Assembly (NCBI GenBank): GCA_016213325.1
Contig: JACRAY010000009.1
Coordinates: 336,164 to 400,163 of the forward strand
Direction: 5' to 3'
DNA: 64,000 nt
Source: Burkholderiales bacterium
GTDB lineage: Bacteria > Pseudomonadota > Gammaproteobacteria > Burkholderiales > Burkholderiaceae_C
The translations under genes were made by a program, and so were the position numbers. Position 1 is the stretch's first letter. Every line of letters starts with the position of its first letter. Below are positions 27,910-39,704 of this stretch, piece after piece. The notes below the pieces were generated by a model, which did no database searches, had not been told where the DNA came from, and saw nothing but the letters and a program-made list of their open reading frames with translations.

Positions 27910-28971
27910 ATGTTGACCAAGACCAAAGAACCGGCCCAGGCTGTGGACGCCCCCACCAAGCCGATGACGATGATCCAGGCGCTGCGCTCGGCGCTGGACG
28001 TGATGATGGAGCGCGACCCCAACGTGGTGGTGTTCGGCCAGGACGTGGGCTACTTCGGCGGCGTGTTCCGCGTCACCGAAGGGCTGCAGGCCAAGTACGG
28101 CACGTCGCGCTGCTTCGACGCGCCCATCAACGAGGGCGGCATCGTGGGCGTGGGCGTCGGCATGGCCGCGTACGGCCTGCGGCCGGTCGCCGAGATCCAG
28201 TTCGCCGACTACTTCTACCCGGCGGCCGACCAGATCATCTCGGAGGCAGCGCGCCTGCGCAACCGCTCGGCGGCCGACTTCACCTGCCCCATGACGATCC
28301 GCATGCCCTGCGGCGGCGGCATCTACGGCGGACAGACGCACAGCCAGAGCCCGGAAGCGATCTTCACGCACGTGTGCGGCCTGCGCACCGTGATGCCGAG
28401 CAACCCGTACGACGCCAAGGGCCTGCTGATCGCGGCCATCGAATGCGACGACCCGGTGATCTTCCTGGAGCCCAAGCGCCTGTACAACGGCCCGTTCGAC
28501 GGCCACCACGACCGCCCGGTGGTGCCGTGGTCGAAGCACCCGATGGGTGAGGTGCCCGAGGGCTACTACCGCGTGCCGCTCGACTCGGCTTCGGTGGTGC
28601 GCGAAGGCAAGGACCTCACCGTGATCACCTACGGCACCATGACGTGGGTGTCGCAGTGCGCGGCCGAAGAGACCGGCATCGACGCCGAGATCATCGACCT
28701 GCGTTCGATCTGGCCGATGGACGCGCAGACCGTGATCGAGTCGGTCAAGAAGACGGGCCGCTGCGTCGTGGTGCACGAAGCCACGCGCACCAGCGGCTTC
28801 GGCGCCGAGCTGGTGGCCATCGTGCAGGAGGCCTGCTTCTACCACCTGGAAGCGCCCATCGAGCGCGTGGCGGGCTGGGACACGCCGTACCCGCATGCAC
28901 AGGAGTGGCTGTACTTCCCCGGCCCCGACCGCGTAGGCGCCGCGTTCAAGCGCGTGATGGAGGGGAGCTGA
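27910..28971 (+). CDS. bkdA2: Branched-chain 2-oxoacid dehydrogenase E1 beta subunit
   Basis: This 353-residue transketolase-like subunit forms the alpha2beta2 E1. Visible segments are FGQDVGYFGGVFRVTEGLQ, DAPINEGGIVGVGVGMA, FADYFYPAADQI and HSQSPEAIFTHVCGLRTVMP, all typical of branched-chain E1 beta. The gene starts 5 nt after the E1 alpha stop and ends 2 nt before the E2 ATG, so all are expressed together. Confidence 0.92.
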   Translation: MLTKTKEPAQAVDAPTKPMTMIQALRSALDVMMERDPNVVVFGQDVGYFGGVFRVTEGLQAKYGTSRCFDAPINEGGIVGVGVGMAAYGLRPVAEIQFADYFYPAADQIISEAARLRNRSAADFTCPMTIRMPCGGGIYGGQTHSQSPEAIFTHVCGLRTVMPSNPYDAKGLLIAAIECDDPVIFLEPKRLYNGPFDGHHDRPVVPWSKHPMGEVPEGYYRVPLDSASVVREGKDLTVITYGTMTWVSQCAAEETGIDAEIIDLRSIWPMDAQTVIESVKKTGRCVVVHEATRTSGFGAELVAIVQEACFYHLEAPIERVAGWDTPYPHAQEWLYFPGPDRVGAAFKRVMEGS

Positions 28972-28973
28972 GC

Positions 28974-30263
28974 ATGGGCACGTACACCATCAAGATGCCG
29001 GACATCGGCGAAGGCATTGCCGAAGTGGAGCTCGTCGAGTGGCGCGTGAAGCCGGGCGACGAGGTGCAGGAGGACCAGGTACTGGCCGATGTGATGACCG
29101 ACAAGGCGACGGTGGAGATCCCGTCGCCGGTGAAGGGCAAGGTCTCGGCGCTGAATGCGAAGCCGGGTGAGATGGTGCCGGTGGGGACGGTGATCGTCGA
29201 GCTGGAGGTGGCAGGCGCGGGCAATGTGAAGGACAAGGACAAGGACAAGGAAAAGGCGAAGGCGGTGCAGGCTGCGGCTGTGATGCTGGAAGCAAAGACG
29301 ATTGCCGCACCGGATCCCGCTGCCGCTACGCCGCCTGCGCCTGTTGCTCCGCCAGTCGCCACACGGCCCCCGATGCGCGACCCCGGCGAAAAACCCATCG
29401 CCTCGCCCGCCGTGCGCCGCCGCGCCTGGGAACTCGGCATCGAACTGCAGTTCGTGCATGGCAGTGGCGCTGCCGGCCGCATCACGCACGAAGACCTCGA
29501 CGTCTACCTCGCTTCGCGCGGCCAGCCCATGTCGGGCGGCGCCGCGGCGCGCTACCAGCAGAAGCACGGCGAAGAAGCGGTGCCGGTGATCGGCCTGCGC
29601 CGCCAGATCGCGCAGAAGATGCAGGAGGCCAAGCGCCGCATCCCGCACTTCAGCTACGTCGAGGAAATCGACGTGACCGAGGTGGAGAACCTGCGCAAGC
29701 AGCTCAACGAGCGCTACGCCGCCAGCCGCGGCAAGCTCACCATGCTGCCGCTGATCGCGCGCGCCGTCGTGCTGGCCATCGAGCAGTTCCCGCAGATGAA
29801 CGCGCGCTTCGACGACGATGCGGGCGTGGTCACGCGCTTCCAGCCCGTGCACCTGGGCGTGGCGGCGCAGACGCCCAACGGCCTGATGGTGCCGGTGCTG
29901 CGCCATGCCGAGTCGCACGACCCGTGGTCCTTCGCGCGCGAGATCGCGCGGCTGGCCGAAGCGGCGCGCACCGGCAAGGCGACGCGCAACGAGCTGACCG
30001 GCTCGACGATCACGATCACCAGCCTCGGCGCGCTGGGCGGCATCGTCACCACGCCGGTCATCAACCATCCGGAGGTGGCGATCATCGGCGTCAACCGCAT
30101 GGTGGAGCGCCCCGTGCTGCGCAGCGGCGGCGTGGTCGGGCGCATGATGATGAACCTGTCGTCGTCGTTCGACCACCGCGTGGTCGACGGCATGGACGCG
30201 GCCGAGTTCGTGCAGGCGATCCGCATGCTGCTGGAGACCCCGGCGATGCTGTTCGTGGAGTGA
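28974..30263 (+). CDS. bkdB: Lipoamide acyltransferase (E2) of the branched-chain 2-oxoacid dehydrogenase complex
   Basis: This 429-residue E2 core subunit has one lipoyl domain (residues 1-80, lipoyl Lys44 in MTDKATVEI), a linker with a Lys/Asp repeat ([11 protein letters not shown]) and Ala/Pro run, a peripheral subunit-binding domain ([18 protein letters not shown]) and a catalytic domain ending with [15 protein letters not shown], where His and Asp form the active site. It transfers the acyl group from E1 to CoA. Confidence 0.93.
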   Translation: MGTYTIKMPDIGEGIAEVELVEWRVKPGDEVQEDQVLADVMTDKATVEIPSPVKGKVSALNAKPGEMVPVGTVIVELEVAGAGNVKDKDKDKEKAKAVQAAAVMLEAKTIAAPDPAAATPPAPVAPPVATRPPMRDPGEKPIASPAVRRRAWELGIELQFVHGSGAAGRITHEDLDVYLASRGQPMSGGAAARYQQKHGEEAVPVIGLRRQIAQKMQEAKRRIPHFSYVEEIDVTEVENLRKQLNERYAASRGKLTMLPLIARAVVLAIEQFPQMNARFDDDAGVVTRFQPVHLGVAAQTPNGLMVPVLRHAESHDPWSFAREIARLAEAARTGKATRNELTGSTITITSLGALGGIVTTPVINHPEVAIIGVNRMVERPVLRSGGVVGRMMMNLSSSFDHRVVDGMDAAEFVQAIRMLLETPAMLFVE

Positions 30264-30270
30264 CCGGCGC

Positions 30271-31659
30271 ATGAAGACTGTTCACACCACCCTGCTGGTC
30301 ATCGGCGGCGGCCCGGGCGGCTACGTCGCGGCGATCCGCGCCGGGCAGCTCGGCGTGCCGACGATGCTGGTCGAAGGCGACCGCCTCGGCGGCACCTGCC
30401 TCAACATCGGCTGCATCCCTTCGAAGGCGCTGATCCACGTGGCCGCGGAGTTCGAGAAGGCTTCGCACTTCGCCGGCGGTTCGCCCATCGGCATTCGCGC
30501 TTCGGCGCCCACCATCGACCTGGCGCAGGCGCACCGCTGGAAGCAGGGCGTCGTGGGCAAGCTCACCGGCGGCGTCGGCATGCTGCTCAAGAAGAACGGC
30601 GTGCAGGTCGTCAAGGGCTTTGCGCGCATCGTCGACGGCAAGAGCGTCGACGTCGAGCCGCGCGACGGCGAGCCGATGCGCATCACCTGCGACCACCTGC
30701 TGCTGGCTACCGGGTCCGAAGCCGTCGCCTTGCCGAACCTGCCGTTCGGCGGGTCTGTGATCTCGTCGACCGAAGCGCTGGACCTGGACCCGAAGCCGGC
30801 CCACCTGGTGGTGGTGGGCGCGGGCTACATCGGGCTGGAGCTGGGCATCGCATGGCGCAAGCTCGGCGTGGACGTGCACGTGGTGGAAGCCACCGAGCGC
30901 ATCCTGCCGGCGTACGACGAAGAGCTGACGCGGCCGGTGATGGCCACGCTGAAGAAGCTGGGCGTGGTGCTGCACCTGGCCTGCACGGCCGAAGGGCTCA
31001 GCGCCAACGGCGACGGCCTGCGCGTGCGCAGCCGCAATGCCGACGAGTACGTGCTGCCGGCCGACAAGGTGCTGGTGGCTGTCGGCCGCCGTCCGCGCAC
31101 CGCGGGCTTCAACCTGGAGTCCTTGCAGCTCGACATGGCGGGCCGCGCGGTGAAGGTCGACGAGCAGTGCCGCACCTCGATGCGCAATGTCTGGGCCATC
31201 GGCGACATCACCGGCGAGCCGATGCTGGCGCACCGTGCGATGGCGCAGGGTGAGGTGGTGGCCGAAGTGATTGCGGGGCATCGCCACCGGTTCGCGCCGG
31301 CTGCCATTCCCGCGGTGTGTTTTACCGACCCCGAAGTGGTGACGGTCGGCCAGACCGCGGCCGAAGCCGGGCCGGACATCGTGACCGCGATGTTCCCCTT
31401 CGCCGCGAACGGTCGTGCGCTGAGCGTGGAGGGCAGCGAAGGCTTCGTGCGCGTCGTCGCACGCAAGGACAACCACCTCATCCTCGGCTGGCAGGCGGTG
31501 GGGCAGGGCGTGTCGGAGCTGGGTGCGGCGTTCTGCTACTCGATCGAGATGGGTGCCCGGCTGGAAGACGTGGGCGGCATCATCCATGCGCATCCGACGC
31601 TGGGCGAGGCGGTGCAGGAGTGTGCTTTGCGCGCGCTCGGCAGGGCCGTGCATATCTGA
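30271..31659 (+). CDS. lpdV: Dihydrolipoyl dehydrogenase (E3)
   Basis: This 462-residue flavoprotein reoxidises the E2 lipoyl group with NAD. FAD-binding [17 protein letters not shown], redox disulfide [18 protein letters not shown]-binding [12 protein letters not shown] and the C-terminal [12 protein letters not shown] (active-site His) are all present. It is the last gene of the bkd operon, 7 nt after E2; a palindromic repeat follows immediately downstream. Confidence 0.93.
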   Translation: MKTVHTTLLVIGGGPGGYVAAIRAGQLGVPTMLVEGDRLGGTCLNIGCIPSKALIHVAAEFEKASHFAGGSPIGIRASAPTIDLAQAHRWKQGVVGKLTGGVGMLLKKNGVQVVKGFARIVDGKSVDVEPRDGEPMRITCDHLLLATGSEAVALPNLPFGGSVISSTEALDLDPKPAHLVVVGAGYIGLELGIAWRKLGVDVHVVEATERILPAYDEELTRPVMATLKKLGVVLHLACTAEGLSANGDGLRVRSRNADEYVLPADKVLVAVGRRPRTAGFNLESLQLDMAGRAVKVDEQCRTSMRNVWAIGDITGEPMLAHRAMAQGEVVAEVIAGHRHRFAPAAIPAVCFTDPEVVTVGQTAAEAGPDIVTAMFPFAANGRALSVEGSEGFVRVVARKDNHLILGWQAVGQGVSELGAAFCYSIEMGARLEDVGGIIHAHPTLGEAVQECALRALGRAVHI

Positions 31660-31663
31660 GCAG

Positions 31664-31741
31664 TTGTCATTGCGGGCTTGACCCGCAATCCATCGGGTTT
31701 TGCCCGCCACCCTGGATGCCGGATCGAGTCCGGCATGACAA
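31664..31741. repeat. Double-hairpin palindromic repeat, family C
   Basis: A 78-nt element made of two hairpins (TGCGGGCTTGACCCGCA and GCCGGATCGAGTCCGGC) with inverted outer ends TTGTCAT/ATGACAA. It fills the gap between lpdV and the DsbA-like gene and ends 7 nt before the latter's ATG. A half copy (GTCATTGCGGACCCGATCCG) lies at 59135-59154. Elements with this pattern occur in high numbers in many Proteobacteria. Confidence 0.7.
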
Positions 31742-31748
31742 TGCTTGC

Positions 31749-32402
31749 ATGCCCAAGACCCTGAAAATCGACTTCGTCTCCGACATCGCCTGCCCCTGGT
31801 GCGCCATCGGCCTCGCCTCGCTCGAAACCGCGCTCGCGCGCCTCGACGGCGAAGTGCAGGCCGAGCTGCACTTCCAGCCCTTCGAGCTCAACCCCCGGAT
31901 GGGCCCGGAAGGCCAGGACGTCACCGAGCACCTCACGCAGAAGTACGGCTCCACGCCCGAGCAGCAGGCGGCCAACCGCGAGAACATCCGGCTGCGCGGC
32001 GAAGCGCTGGGCTTCACCTTCCGCAAGGAAGGGCGCGGCCGCATCTGGAACACGTTCGACGCGCACCGGCTGCTGCACTGGGCGGGACTGCAGGACAGTG
32101 CGAAGCAGCATGCGCTGAAAAGGGAATTGCTGAAGGCGTACCACGGCGAAGCGAAGAACCCGACCGACCCCGAGGTCCTGGCGTCAGCAGCCGAGGCCGC
32201 GGGACTCGACGCCAACGAGGCGAGCGAAGTGATCGCAACGGGGCGCTATGCCGGCGAAGTGCGCGAGAGCGAAGGGTTCTACACCGGCCACGGCATCCAG
32301 GCCGTGCCCTCGGTGATCGTCAACGACCAGCACCTGATCCAGGGCGGCCAGCCGCCCGAAGTTTTCGAGCAGGCCTTGCGGCAGATCGCCGCGGAGGTCT
32401 AG
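31749..32402 (+). CDS. DsbA-family oxidoreductase (FrnE-like)
   Basis: This 217-residue cytoplasmic thioredoxin-fold protein has CPWC at residues 15-18 (DFVSDIACPWC) and the DsbA insertion-domain pattern FNTFDAHRLLHWA and GIQAVPSVIVNDQHLIQGGQ (cis-Pro region). No signal peptide is present, which fits FrnE/2-hydroxychromene-isomerase-like members. The role may be thiol redox under stress. The stop overlaps the convergent receiver gene by 3 nt. Confidence 0.87.
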   Translation: MPKTLKIDFVSDIACPWCAIGLASLETALARLDGEVQAELHFQPFELNPRMGPEGQDVTEHLTQKYGSTPEQQAANRENIRLRGEALGFTFRKEGRGRIWNTFDAHRLLHWAGLQDSAKQHALKRELLKAYHGEAKNPTDPEVLASAAEAAGLDANEASEVIATGRYAGEVRESEGFYTGHGIQAVPSVIVNDQHLIQGGQPPEVFEQALRQIAAEV

Positions 32403-32842
32403 ACGCCGTTGCGCGAGCGCTCGTTCACCGTCATCCAGAAGTCGTGCACCTGCCGCATCTTGCGGCGCAGCTCGTCGAAGTCGGTGGCCTTGCGCACGTA
32501 GCTGTTGGCGCCGCTGGCGTAGCAGGCGGCGATGTCGTTCTTTTCCGTGGACGACGAATGCATCACCACCGGCAGCGTCGCGGTGCGCGGGTCCTGCCGG
32601 ATCGCCTTCAGCACTTCGAGCCCGTGCATGCGCACGAGCTTCATGTCCAGGATGACCAGCTTGGGCAGGTGCGAGGCGTCGCGCGCCGCATGCGCGCCGC
32701 GCGCCCACAGGTAGTCGAGCGCTTCGACGCCGTCGTTGGCGGTTGCGATCTGGGCCGGGTCGCAGCATTCGCTCAACGCCAGCACCGTGAGTTCCAGGTG
32801 GTCGGGGTTGTCGTCCACCACCAGTATCGATGCATCGCTCAT
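32399..32842 (-). CDS. Receiver-only response regulator (Rcp1-like)
   Basis: A single CheY-like receiver domain of about 147-151 residues. VVDDNPDHLELT holds the acidic pocket, VILDMKLVRMHGLEVL the phosphoacceptor Asp, VVMHSSSTEKND the switch Ser, and SYVRKATDFDEL the conserved Lys. The insertion after beta-3/alpha-3 and the length fit Rcp1-type regulators that pair with bacteriophytochrome-like kinases. No kinase is encoded here. The frame could begin 4 codons earlier at 32854. It follows another receiver gene by 4-16 nt. Confidence 0.85.
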   Translation of the reverse strand: MSDASILVVDDNPDHLELTVLALSECCDPAQIATANDGVEALDYLWARGAHAARDASHLPKLVILDMKLVRMHGLEVLKAIRQDPRTATLPVVMHSSSTEKNDIAACYASGANSYVRKATDFDELRRKMRQVHDFWMTVNERSRNGV

Positions 32843-32858
32843 GGGCGGACTCATTTTG

Positions 32859-33242
32859 TCACACCCCTTTGCCCAGCGACGCGCAGTATTCGATCAAGGC
32901 TTCGGTTTCCATCGACTTGTCGAAGACGCCGTCGCCGCCCAGTGCTTCGCACTGGCGCCGCACCTCGGTGCTGGCGGTGCCGGTGAGTACAACCATCTTC
33001 TGATCGGGGCGGCGCCCCTGCAGCGCGCGCAGCACGCCGAAGCCGCTGCCGCCGCCGGGCACCAGCACCAGGTCGACGATGGCGATGTCCCATTCGTTGG
33101 CCGGGTCCTTCAGCCACGCGACCGCCGCTTTTTCGTTGGTGGCGAAGCCGGCGGTGTGGATGTCTCCGAGCTCCGCGAGCGCCTCGACCAGGCTCTCGCG
33201 GATGGCTGTGTTGTCCTCGACTACGAAGGCCTTGAGGGCCAA
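32859..33242 (-). CDS. Receiver-only response regulator
   Basis: A 127-residue single receiver domain: FVVEDNTAIRES (acidic pocket), IVDLVLVPGGGSGFGVL (phosphoacceptor Asp with an unusual glycine-rich loop), VVLTGTAS (switch Thr) and VFDKSMETEALI (Lys). The start is TTG at 33242, supported by GAGGAG 8 nt upstream. It is in tandem with the other receiver gene, suggesting a shared kinase or phosphorelay. Output partner is unknown. Confidence 0.83.
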   Translation of the reverse strand: MALKAFVVEDNTAIRESLVEALAELGDIHTAGFATNEKAAVAWLKDPANEWDIAIVDLVLVPGGGSGFGVLRALQGRRPDQKMVVLTGTASTEVRRQCEALGGDGVFDKSMETEALIEYCASLGKGV

Positions 33243-33299
33243 GACACGTCTCCTCGGGCTAGCCGGGCATTTTGCCCGGAAGGAGACCGGTCGTGTTGC

Positions 33300-33668
33300 C
33301 TAGCCTGCACTCACGGCGATGCGGCGCGGCTTGGCCTCCTCGGCCTTGGGGATGTGCAGCTTCAGCACGCCATCCTTGAGCTGCGCGTCGATGCGGCTCG
33401 TGTCGAGCTCGCGGCTCAGGGTGAAGCGGCGCCGGTACGCGGCGACCTGTGCCTCGCCGTACACCAGCTCCATGCCTTCGGGGAAGGCCGAGGCGGCTGC
33501 GGCTTCGATGACGAGGGCTTCGTTGTCGACCCGCAGGTCCAGGCGCTCACGCGACACGCCCGGCAGGTCGGCCAGCAGCGTGATCCCGCTGGCGTCCTCG
33601 AACACGTCGACGGGGGGCACCACGTAGGACGGCTGGGTGGTTTCGGTCGGCTGGTTCTCGCGGTCCAT
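33300..33668 (-). CDS. Small heat-shock protein, Hsp20 family
   Basis: This 122-residue protein is an alpha-crystallin domain with short tails: PPVDVFEDASGITLLADLPGV, then YRRRFTLSRELDTSRIDAQLKDGVLKLHIPKAEEAKPRRI. The C-terminal RRIAV is the IxI-like tail. It acts as an ATP-independent holdase. It lies 12 nt after a second hsp20 gene; the two probably form mixed oligomers. Confidence 0.93.
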   Translation of the reverse strand: MDRENQPTETTQPSYVVPPVDVFEDASGITLLADLPGVSRERLDLRVDNEALVIEAAAASAFPEGMELVYGEAQVAAYRRRFTLSRELDTSRIDAQLKDGVLKLHIPKAEEAKPRRIAVSAG

Positions 33669-33680
33669 GTCGTATCTCCT

Positions 33681-34127
33681 TCAGTTGACGGTGATGCGGC
33701 GGGGTTTGGACGACTCGCGCTTGGCCACGCTCACGCGCAGGATGCCGTCGCGGTAGCTCGCCTCGACTTTCTGCGGGTCGGCGTCCTCGGGCAGGCTCAC
33801 CACGCGCCGGAAGCGGCCGGTGAAGCGCTCGCTGGCGTACAGGTTGGTGCGCTCGCGGTCTTCGGGCAGCTGGCTGGCGCGCTCGCCCGCAATGATGAGC
33901 AGGCCGCGGTCGACCGAAAGTTCCAGCTTGTCGGCGTCGAGGCCGGGCGCAAGCGCCATGACCTCCACGCTGTCGGGCGTGGCGCCGACGTTGAGCACGG
34001 GGAAGCCTGCGCCCTGCTGGCCGCGGATGCTGGTGCGGTCGGCGGGGCCGAAGGCCTGGTCGACCAGGCCCTGCAGGCGGTTGAGTTCCGCGAAGAGGTC
34101 CGCGGAAGATCGGAAAAAGCCGTTCAT
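33681..34127 (-). CDS. Small heat-shock protein, Hsp20 family
   Basis: This 148-residue protein has an N-terminal arm MNGFFRSSADLFAELNRLQ, an alpha-crystallin domain (VMALAPGLDADKLELSVDRG to DGILRVSVAKRESSKPRRI) and the RRITV tail. A strong ribosome binding site (AAGGAG) precedes the ATG. The frame is open upstream but that stretch overlaps the TSUP gene. It is the first of two hsp20 genes; heat control is expected, but I see no clear sigma-32 or ROSE element. Confidence 0.93.
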   Translation of the reverse strand: MNGFFRSSADLFAELNRLQGLVDQAFGPADRTSIRGQQGAGFPVLNVGATPDSVEVMALAPGLDADKLELSVDRGLLIIAGERASQLPEDRERTNLYASERFTGRFRRVVSLPEDADPQKVEASYRDGILRVSVAKRESSKPRRITVN

Positions 34128-34192
34128 GGCAACTCCTTTCGTTTCGCGTTGAGACAACGGCGAACCCGAATTAGGGGCGCCCCGCGGGGTCT

Positions 34193-34960
34193 TCAAGACC
34201 CCTGTGCGCGTGCCAGCAGGATGGGGGCGGACGACGCCAGCATGGCCGCGCCGGATGCCGTCAGCAGGCCCAGCACCACCTTGCGGAAGCCCGCTTCGCT
34301 GATGCCGATGTAGACCCGCCGGCCGGCCAGCGACGGCAGGATGATGGCCGGCACCACCATCAGGAACAGCGGCAGCATGTTGGCCGTGACGATGCCGGTG
34401 CCGAGGTAGGCCGCAAAGGTCACGGCCAGCGCCACCAGGTTGAAGTTCTGGATCACCGAGCGCTGGTGGTCCTTCTCGAAGCCGCGCAGCGTGCACCACA
34501 GCGTGGGTACCACGCCGGTGGAGCCGCCCAGCCCGCCCATCACGCCGCCCGCGGCGCCGGCCGCATAGTCGCCCGCGTGTGGCTCGCCGTGCCCGATGTG
34601 CGGGAAGCGCGACGAGAAGAACATCAGCGGGCAGAACACCACCAGCAGGGTGCCCAGCACGGCCTTGAACATCGGCGTGTCCAGTTGCGGCAGCAGCCAC
34701 AGGCCCAGTGGCAGGCCCACCATGGCGCCGGCCAGGAAAGGCAGGACCGGCTTCCATTCGATGCGGCGGCGCATGGTGACGGCGGTGAAGGCCTGGCCGG
34801 CCAGGGCGCCGAAGACGCCCAGGGCCGCGGTCAGGCGCGGCTCGAGCACCCAAGCCCAGATGGCGATGGCCGTCATCGCGAAGCCGAAGCCCGACAGGCC
34901 CTGGATGAAGCCGGCGATGGCGGCGCCGAGGATGATGATGAGGAGGGTGGTGAGGTCCAA
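34193..34960 (-). CDS. TSUP-family (TauE/SafE) sulfite/sulfonate exporter-like permease
   Basis: This 255-residue protein has about eight membrane helices and the TSUP pattern LGAAIAGFIQGLSGFGFAM at the N-terminus and a related VMGGLGGSTGVVPTLW in the second half. TSUP proteins move sulfite, taurine or other sulfonates or thiosulfate. The start is TTG at 34960, directly after the gcvP stop (TAGTTG), so it may be read with the gcv operon. Confidence 0.82.
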   Translation of the reverse strand: MDLTTLLIIILGAAIAGFIQGLSGFGFAMTAIAIWAWVLEPRLTAALGVFGALAGQAFTAVTMRRRIEWKPVLPFLAGAMVGLPLGLWLLPQLDTPMFKAVLGTLLVVFCPLMFFSSRFPHIGHGEPHAGDYAAGAAGGVMGGLGGSTGVVPTLWCTLRGFEKDHQRSVIQNFNLVALAVTFAAYLGTGIVTANMLPLFLMVVPAIILPSLAGRRVYIGISEAGFRKVVLGLLTASGAAMLASSAPILLARAQGS

Positions 34961-37843
<2,883 letters not shown>

Positions 37844-38221
37844 TTACGAATTGGCTTTCACGAATTTCTGGTACTCGGGCTCGTCCATCAGGCGGTCGAA
37901 CTCCGCCATGTCGGTGATCAGGATGGTGAAGAACCAGCCCTTGCCCATGGGGTCCTTGTTGGCGATGGACGGGTCCGCGCGCAGCTCCTCGTTGACCTCG
38001 GTCACCTCGCCGGCCACCGGCATGTAGATGTCGGCTGCCGCCTTGACCGACTCGACCACGCCCGCGACCTCACCCTGCTTGAACACCTTGCCCACTTCCG
38101 GCAGGTCGACGAACACCACGTCGCCCAGCGCGTCCTGCGCATGCAGCGTGATGCCGACGACCGCGGACTCGTGGTCTTCGAGCTGGATCCATTCGTGCTC
38201 CGGCGTGTACTTGACGGTCAT
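37844..38221 (-). CDS. gcvH: Glycine cleavage system H protein
   Basis: This 125-residue shuttle protein carries the lipoyl group on Lys60 in ESVKAAADIYMPVAGEV. It moves the aminomethyl intermediate between P, T and L proteins. WFFTILITD and the terminal FDRLMDEPEYQKF match the family. It lies 41 nt after gcvT and abuts gcvP. Confidence 0.97.
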   Translation of the reverse strand: MTVKYTPEHEWIQLEDHESAVVGITLHAQDALGDVVFVDLPEVGKVFKQGEVAGVVESVKAAADIYMPVAGEVTEVNEELRADPSIANKDPMGKGWFFTILITDMAEFDRLMDEPEYQKFVKANS

Positions 38222-38262
38222 GGGACATCTCCTTCGTTGGGTGGGGGTGGCAGTGGCAGTGG

Positions 38263-39387
38263 CTAGCCGCGGTGGTAACGAGGTGGGACGAAAGGCATGG
38301 GGGCCACCTGCATGGGCACGGGCTTGCCGCGGACGATGGCGTTGACTTTGGTGCCGATGACGGCGTGTTGCGGGGTGACGTAGGCCATGGCGATGGGCTT
38401 GTCGATGGTGGGGGCCAGGAGGCCGCTGGTGACTTCGCCTATCGCAGCTGGGGTTTCACCCCAGCCTACAAGTGGTGTGTGGTCGCGCACAGGGACTCGC
38501 TCAAGGGCAACAAGTCCGACGCGCTTGCGCTCGAGCGGCACGCTGCCGTCGAGCTGGCCCAGCACCTTGGCTGCACCCGGGAACCCGCCTTCGCGCGCGC
38601 CGCCGGTGCGGCGCACCTTCTGCATCGCCCAGAGGAGGCCGGCTTCCACCGGAGTAGTGGTTGTGTCGATGTCGTTGCCGTACAGGCAGAGGCCGGCTTC
38701 GAGCCGCAGTGAGTTGCGTGCTCCGAGGCCAATGGACTTCACTTCGGGCTGCGCGAGCAGGTCGCGCGCGAATGCCTCGGCCCGATTGGCGGGCACCGAG
38801 ATCTCGAATCCATCTTCACCCGTGTAGCCGCTGCGCGTGACGAAAAGATCCTGGAAGGCGCCACCTGTCATGAAAACGAGCTGCTCGACGCCCGGCACCA
38901 GGCGCTGGAGCGCGTCGACAGCTTTCGGCCCCTGCAGCGCCAGCAGCCCGCGCTCGGGCATGGGGATCACCTGGCACTTGCTGCCGATGCGTTCCTGGAT
39001 ATGGGCGATGTCGCCCGCCTTGCACGCGCCGTTGACGATCACGAACAGGTCTTCACCGCGGTTGAAGAACATCAGGTCGTCGATGATCGTGCCTTCGTCC
39101 GTCAGCAACAGGCCGTAGCGCTGCTTGCCCACGGGCAGGTCGATCACGTCCACCGGCATCAGCGTCTCGAACGAGGCGGCGGCATCGGGGCCGGCCAGCC
39201 GCAGCTGGCCCATGTGCGACACGTCGAACAGGCCGGCGGCCTGGCGGGTGTGCTTGTGTTCGGCCATCAGGCCGGTGGGAAATTGCACCGGCATGCTGTA
39301 GCCGGCAAACGGGACCATGCGGGCACCCAGTTCCACATGCAGGGCATGCAGGGGCGTCTTCAGGAGCTGGGCTTCAGGGACGGCCAA
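38263..39387 (-). CDS. gcvT: Glycine cleavage system T protein (aminomethyltransferase)
   Basis: This 374-residue protein transfers the methylene group to tetrahydrofolate and releases ammonia. MVPFAGYSMPVQF, FDVSHMGQ, SGYTGEDGFEIS and GEVTSGLLAPTIDKPIAMAYV are typical. Two starts are possible: TTG at 39387, supported by GGAGA ~10 nt upstream, or ATG at 39417, closer to the riboswitch. I prefer TTG because the protein then begins at the usual place. A 25-nt palindromic repeat (38446-38470) is embedded in frame, adding VGWGETPAA just before the conserved GEVTSG. Confidence 0.95.
   Translation of the reverse strand: MAVPEAQLLKTPLHALHVELGARMVPFAGYSMPVQFPTGLMAEHKHTRQAAGLFDVSHMGQLRLAGPDAAASFETLMPVDVIDLPVGKQRYGLLLTDEGTIIDDLMFFNRGEDLFVIVNGACKAGDIAHIQERIGSKCQVIPMPERGLLALQGPKAVDALQRLVPGVEQLVFMTGGAFQDLFVTRSGYTGEDGFEISVPANRAEAFARDLLAQPEVKSIGLGARNSLRLEAGLCLYGNDIDTTTTPVEAGLLWAMQKVRRTGGAREGGFPGAAKVLGQLDGSVPLERKRVGLVALERVPVRDHTPLVGWGETPAAIGEVTSGLLAPTIDKPIAMAYVTPQHAVIGTKVNAIVRGKPVPMQVAPMPFVPPRYHRG
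38446..38470. repeat. Short palindromic repeat, family A, copy 2 (inside gcvT)
   Basis: The same hairpin as at 17694 (GCTGGGGT...ACCCCAGC followed by CTAC on the other strand). In gcvT it encodes part of LVGWGETPAAIG, sitting in a loop before the conserved GEVTSG strand, so the protein probably tolerates it. Confidence 0.7.
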
Positions 39388-39440
39388 GATCGGCTTTCTC
39401 CAGGGGCTAAGGGCCATGGTACTGCACCATGGGCGGCCCC

Positions 39441-39619
39441 TGCTGTCCGCTTTACCTGAGAGATTCACCCTTGACGGGTTTGCTCCTTCGGTGGGCCAAA
39501 AGATGGCCTCTCTCCAGCAAGGTGGCACCCCGGCGATGCGGGGTGCTTGTCAGTCCTGGGTACCTGAGCGTTGTTGCGCCTTCGGTGGCCTTCCGCAAGG
39601 GGAGGCTCTCTCCTGACGG
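39441..39619 (-). promoter_or_regulatory. Tandem glycine riboswitch
   Basis: On the minus strand, two glycine aptamers lie between the promoter and gcvT. Each has the conserved GGAGAGAG...CCGAAGG...CTCAGGTA pattern: aptamer 1 from about 39619 (GGAGAGAGCC, CCGAAGGCGCAA, CTCAGGTACCCAGGACTGAC) and aptamer 2 ending near 39441 (TGGAGAGAGGCC, CCGAAGGAGCAAA, CTCTCAGGTAAAGCGGACAG). Glycine binding is known to switch on gcv expression. No long T tract follows, so control of translation initiation is more likely than termination. Confidence 0.93.
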
Positions 39620-39623
39620 GGCG

Positions 39624-39629
39624 ATTGTA
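39624..39629 (-). promoter_or_regulatory. Candidate gcv -10 element
   Basis: TACAAT (within GTTTACAAT) on the minus strand lies a few nt before the first glycine aptamer, where the gcv transcript should start. A TTGAGC upstream is spaced only 12 nt, too short, so the -35 is unclear. Confidence 0.4.
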
Positions 39630-39704
39630 AACGTTGCGCTGGCTCAACATGCGTCGCAGGACGCGCACCTACATTGATTCCACACACATCGAAAGGAAGG
39701 GGCC

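Noticed and set aside
31928..32000. Possible CRISPR or tandem repeats around the palindromic element
   Set aside because: Only a single two-hairpin element at 31664-31741; no regular spacing of repeats and spacers anywhere in the window.
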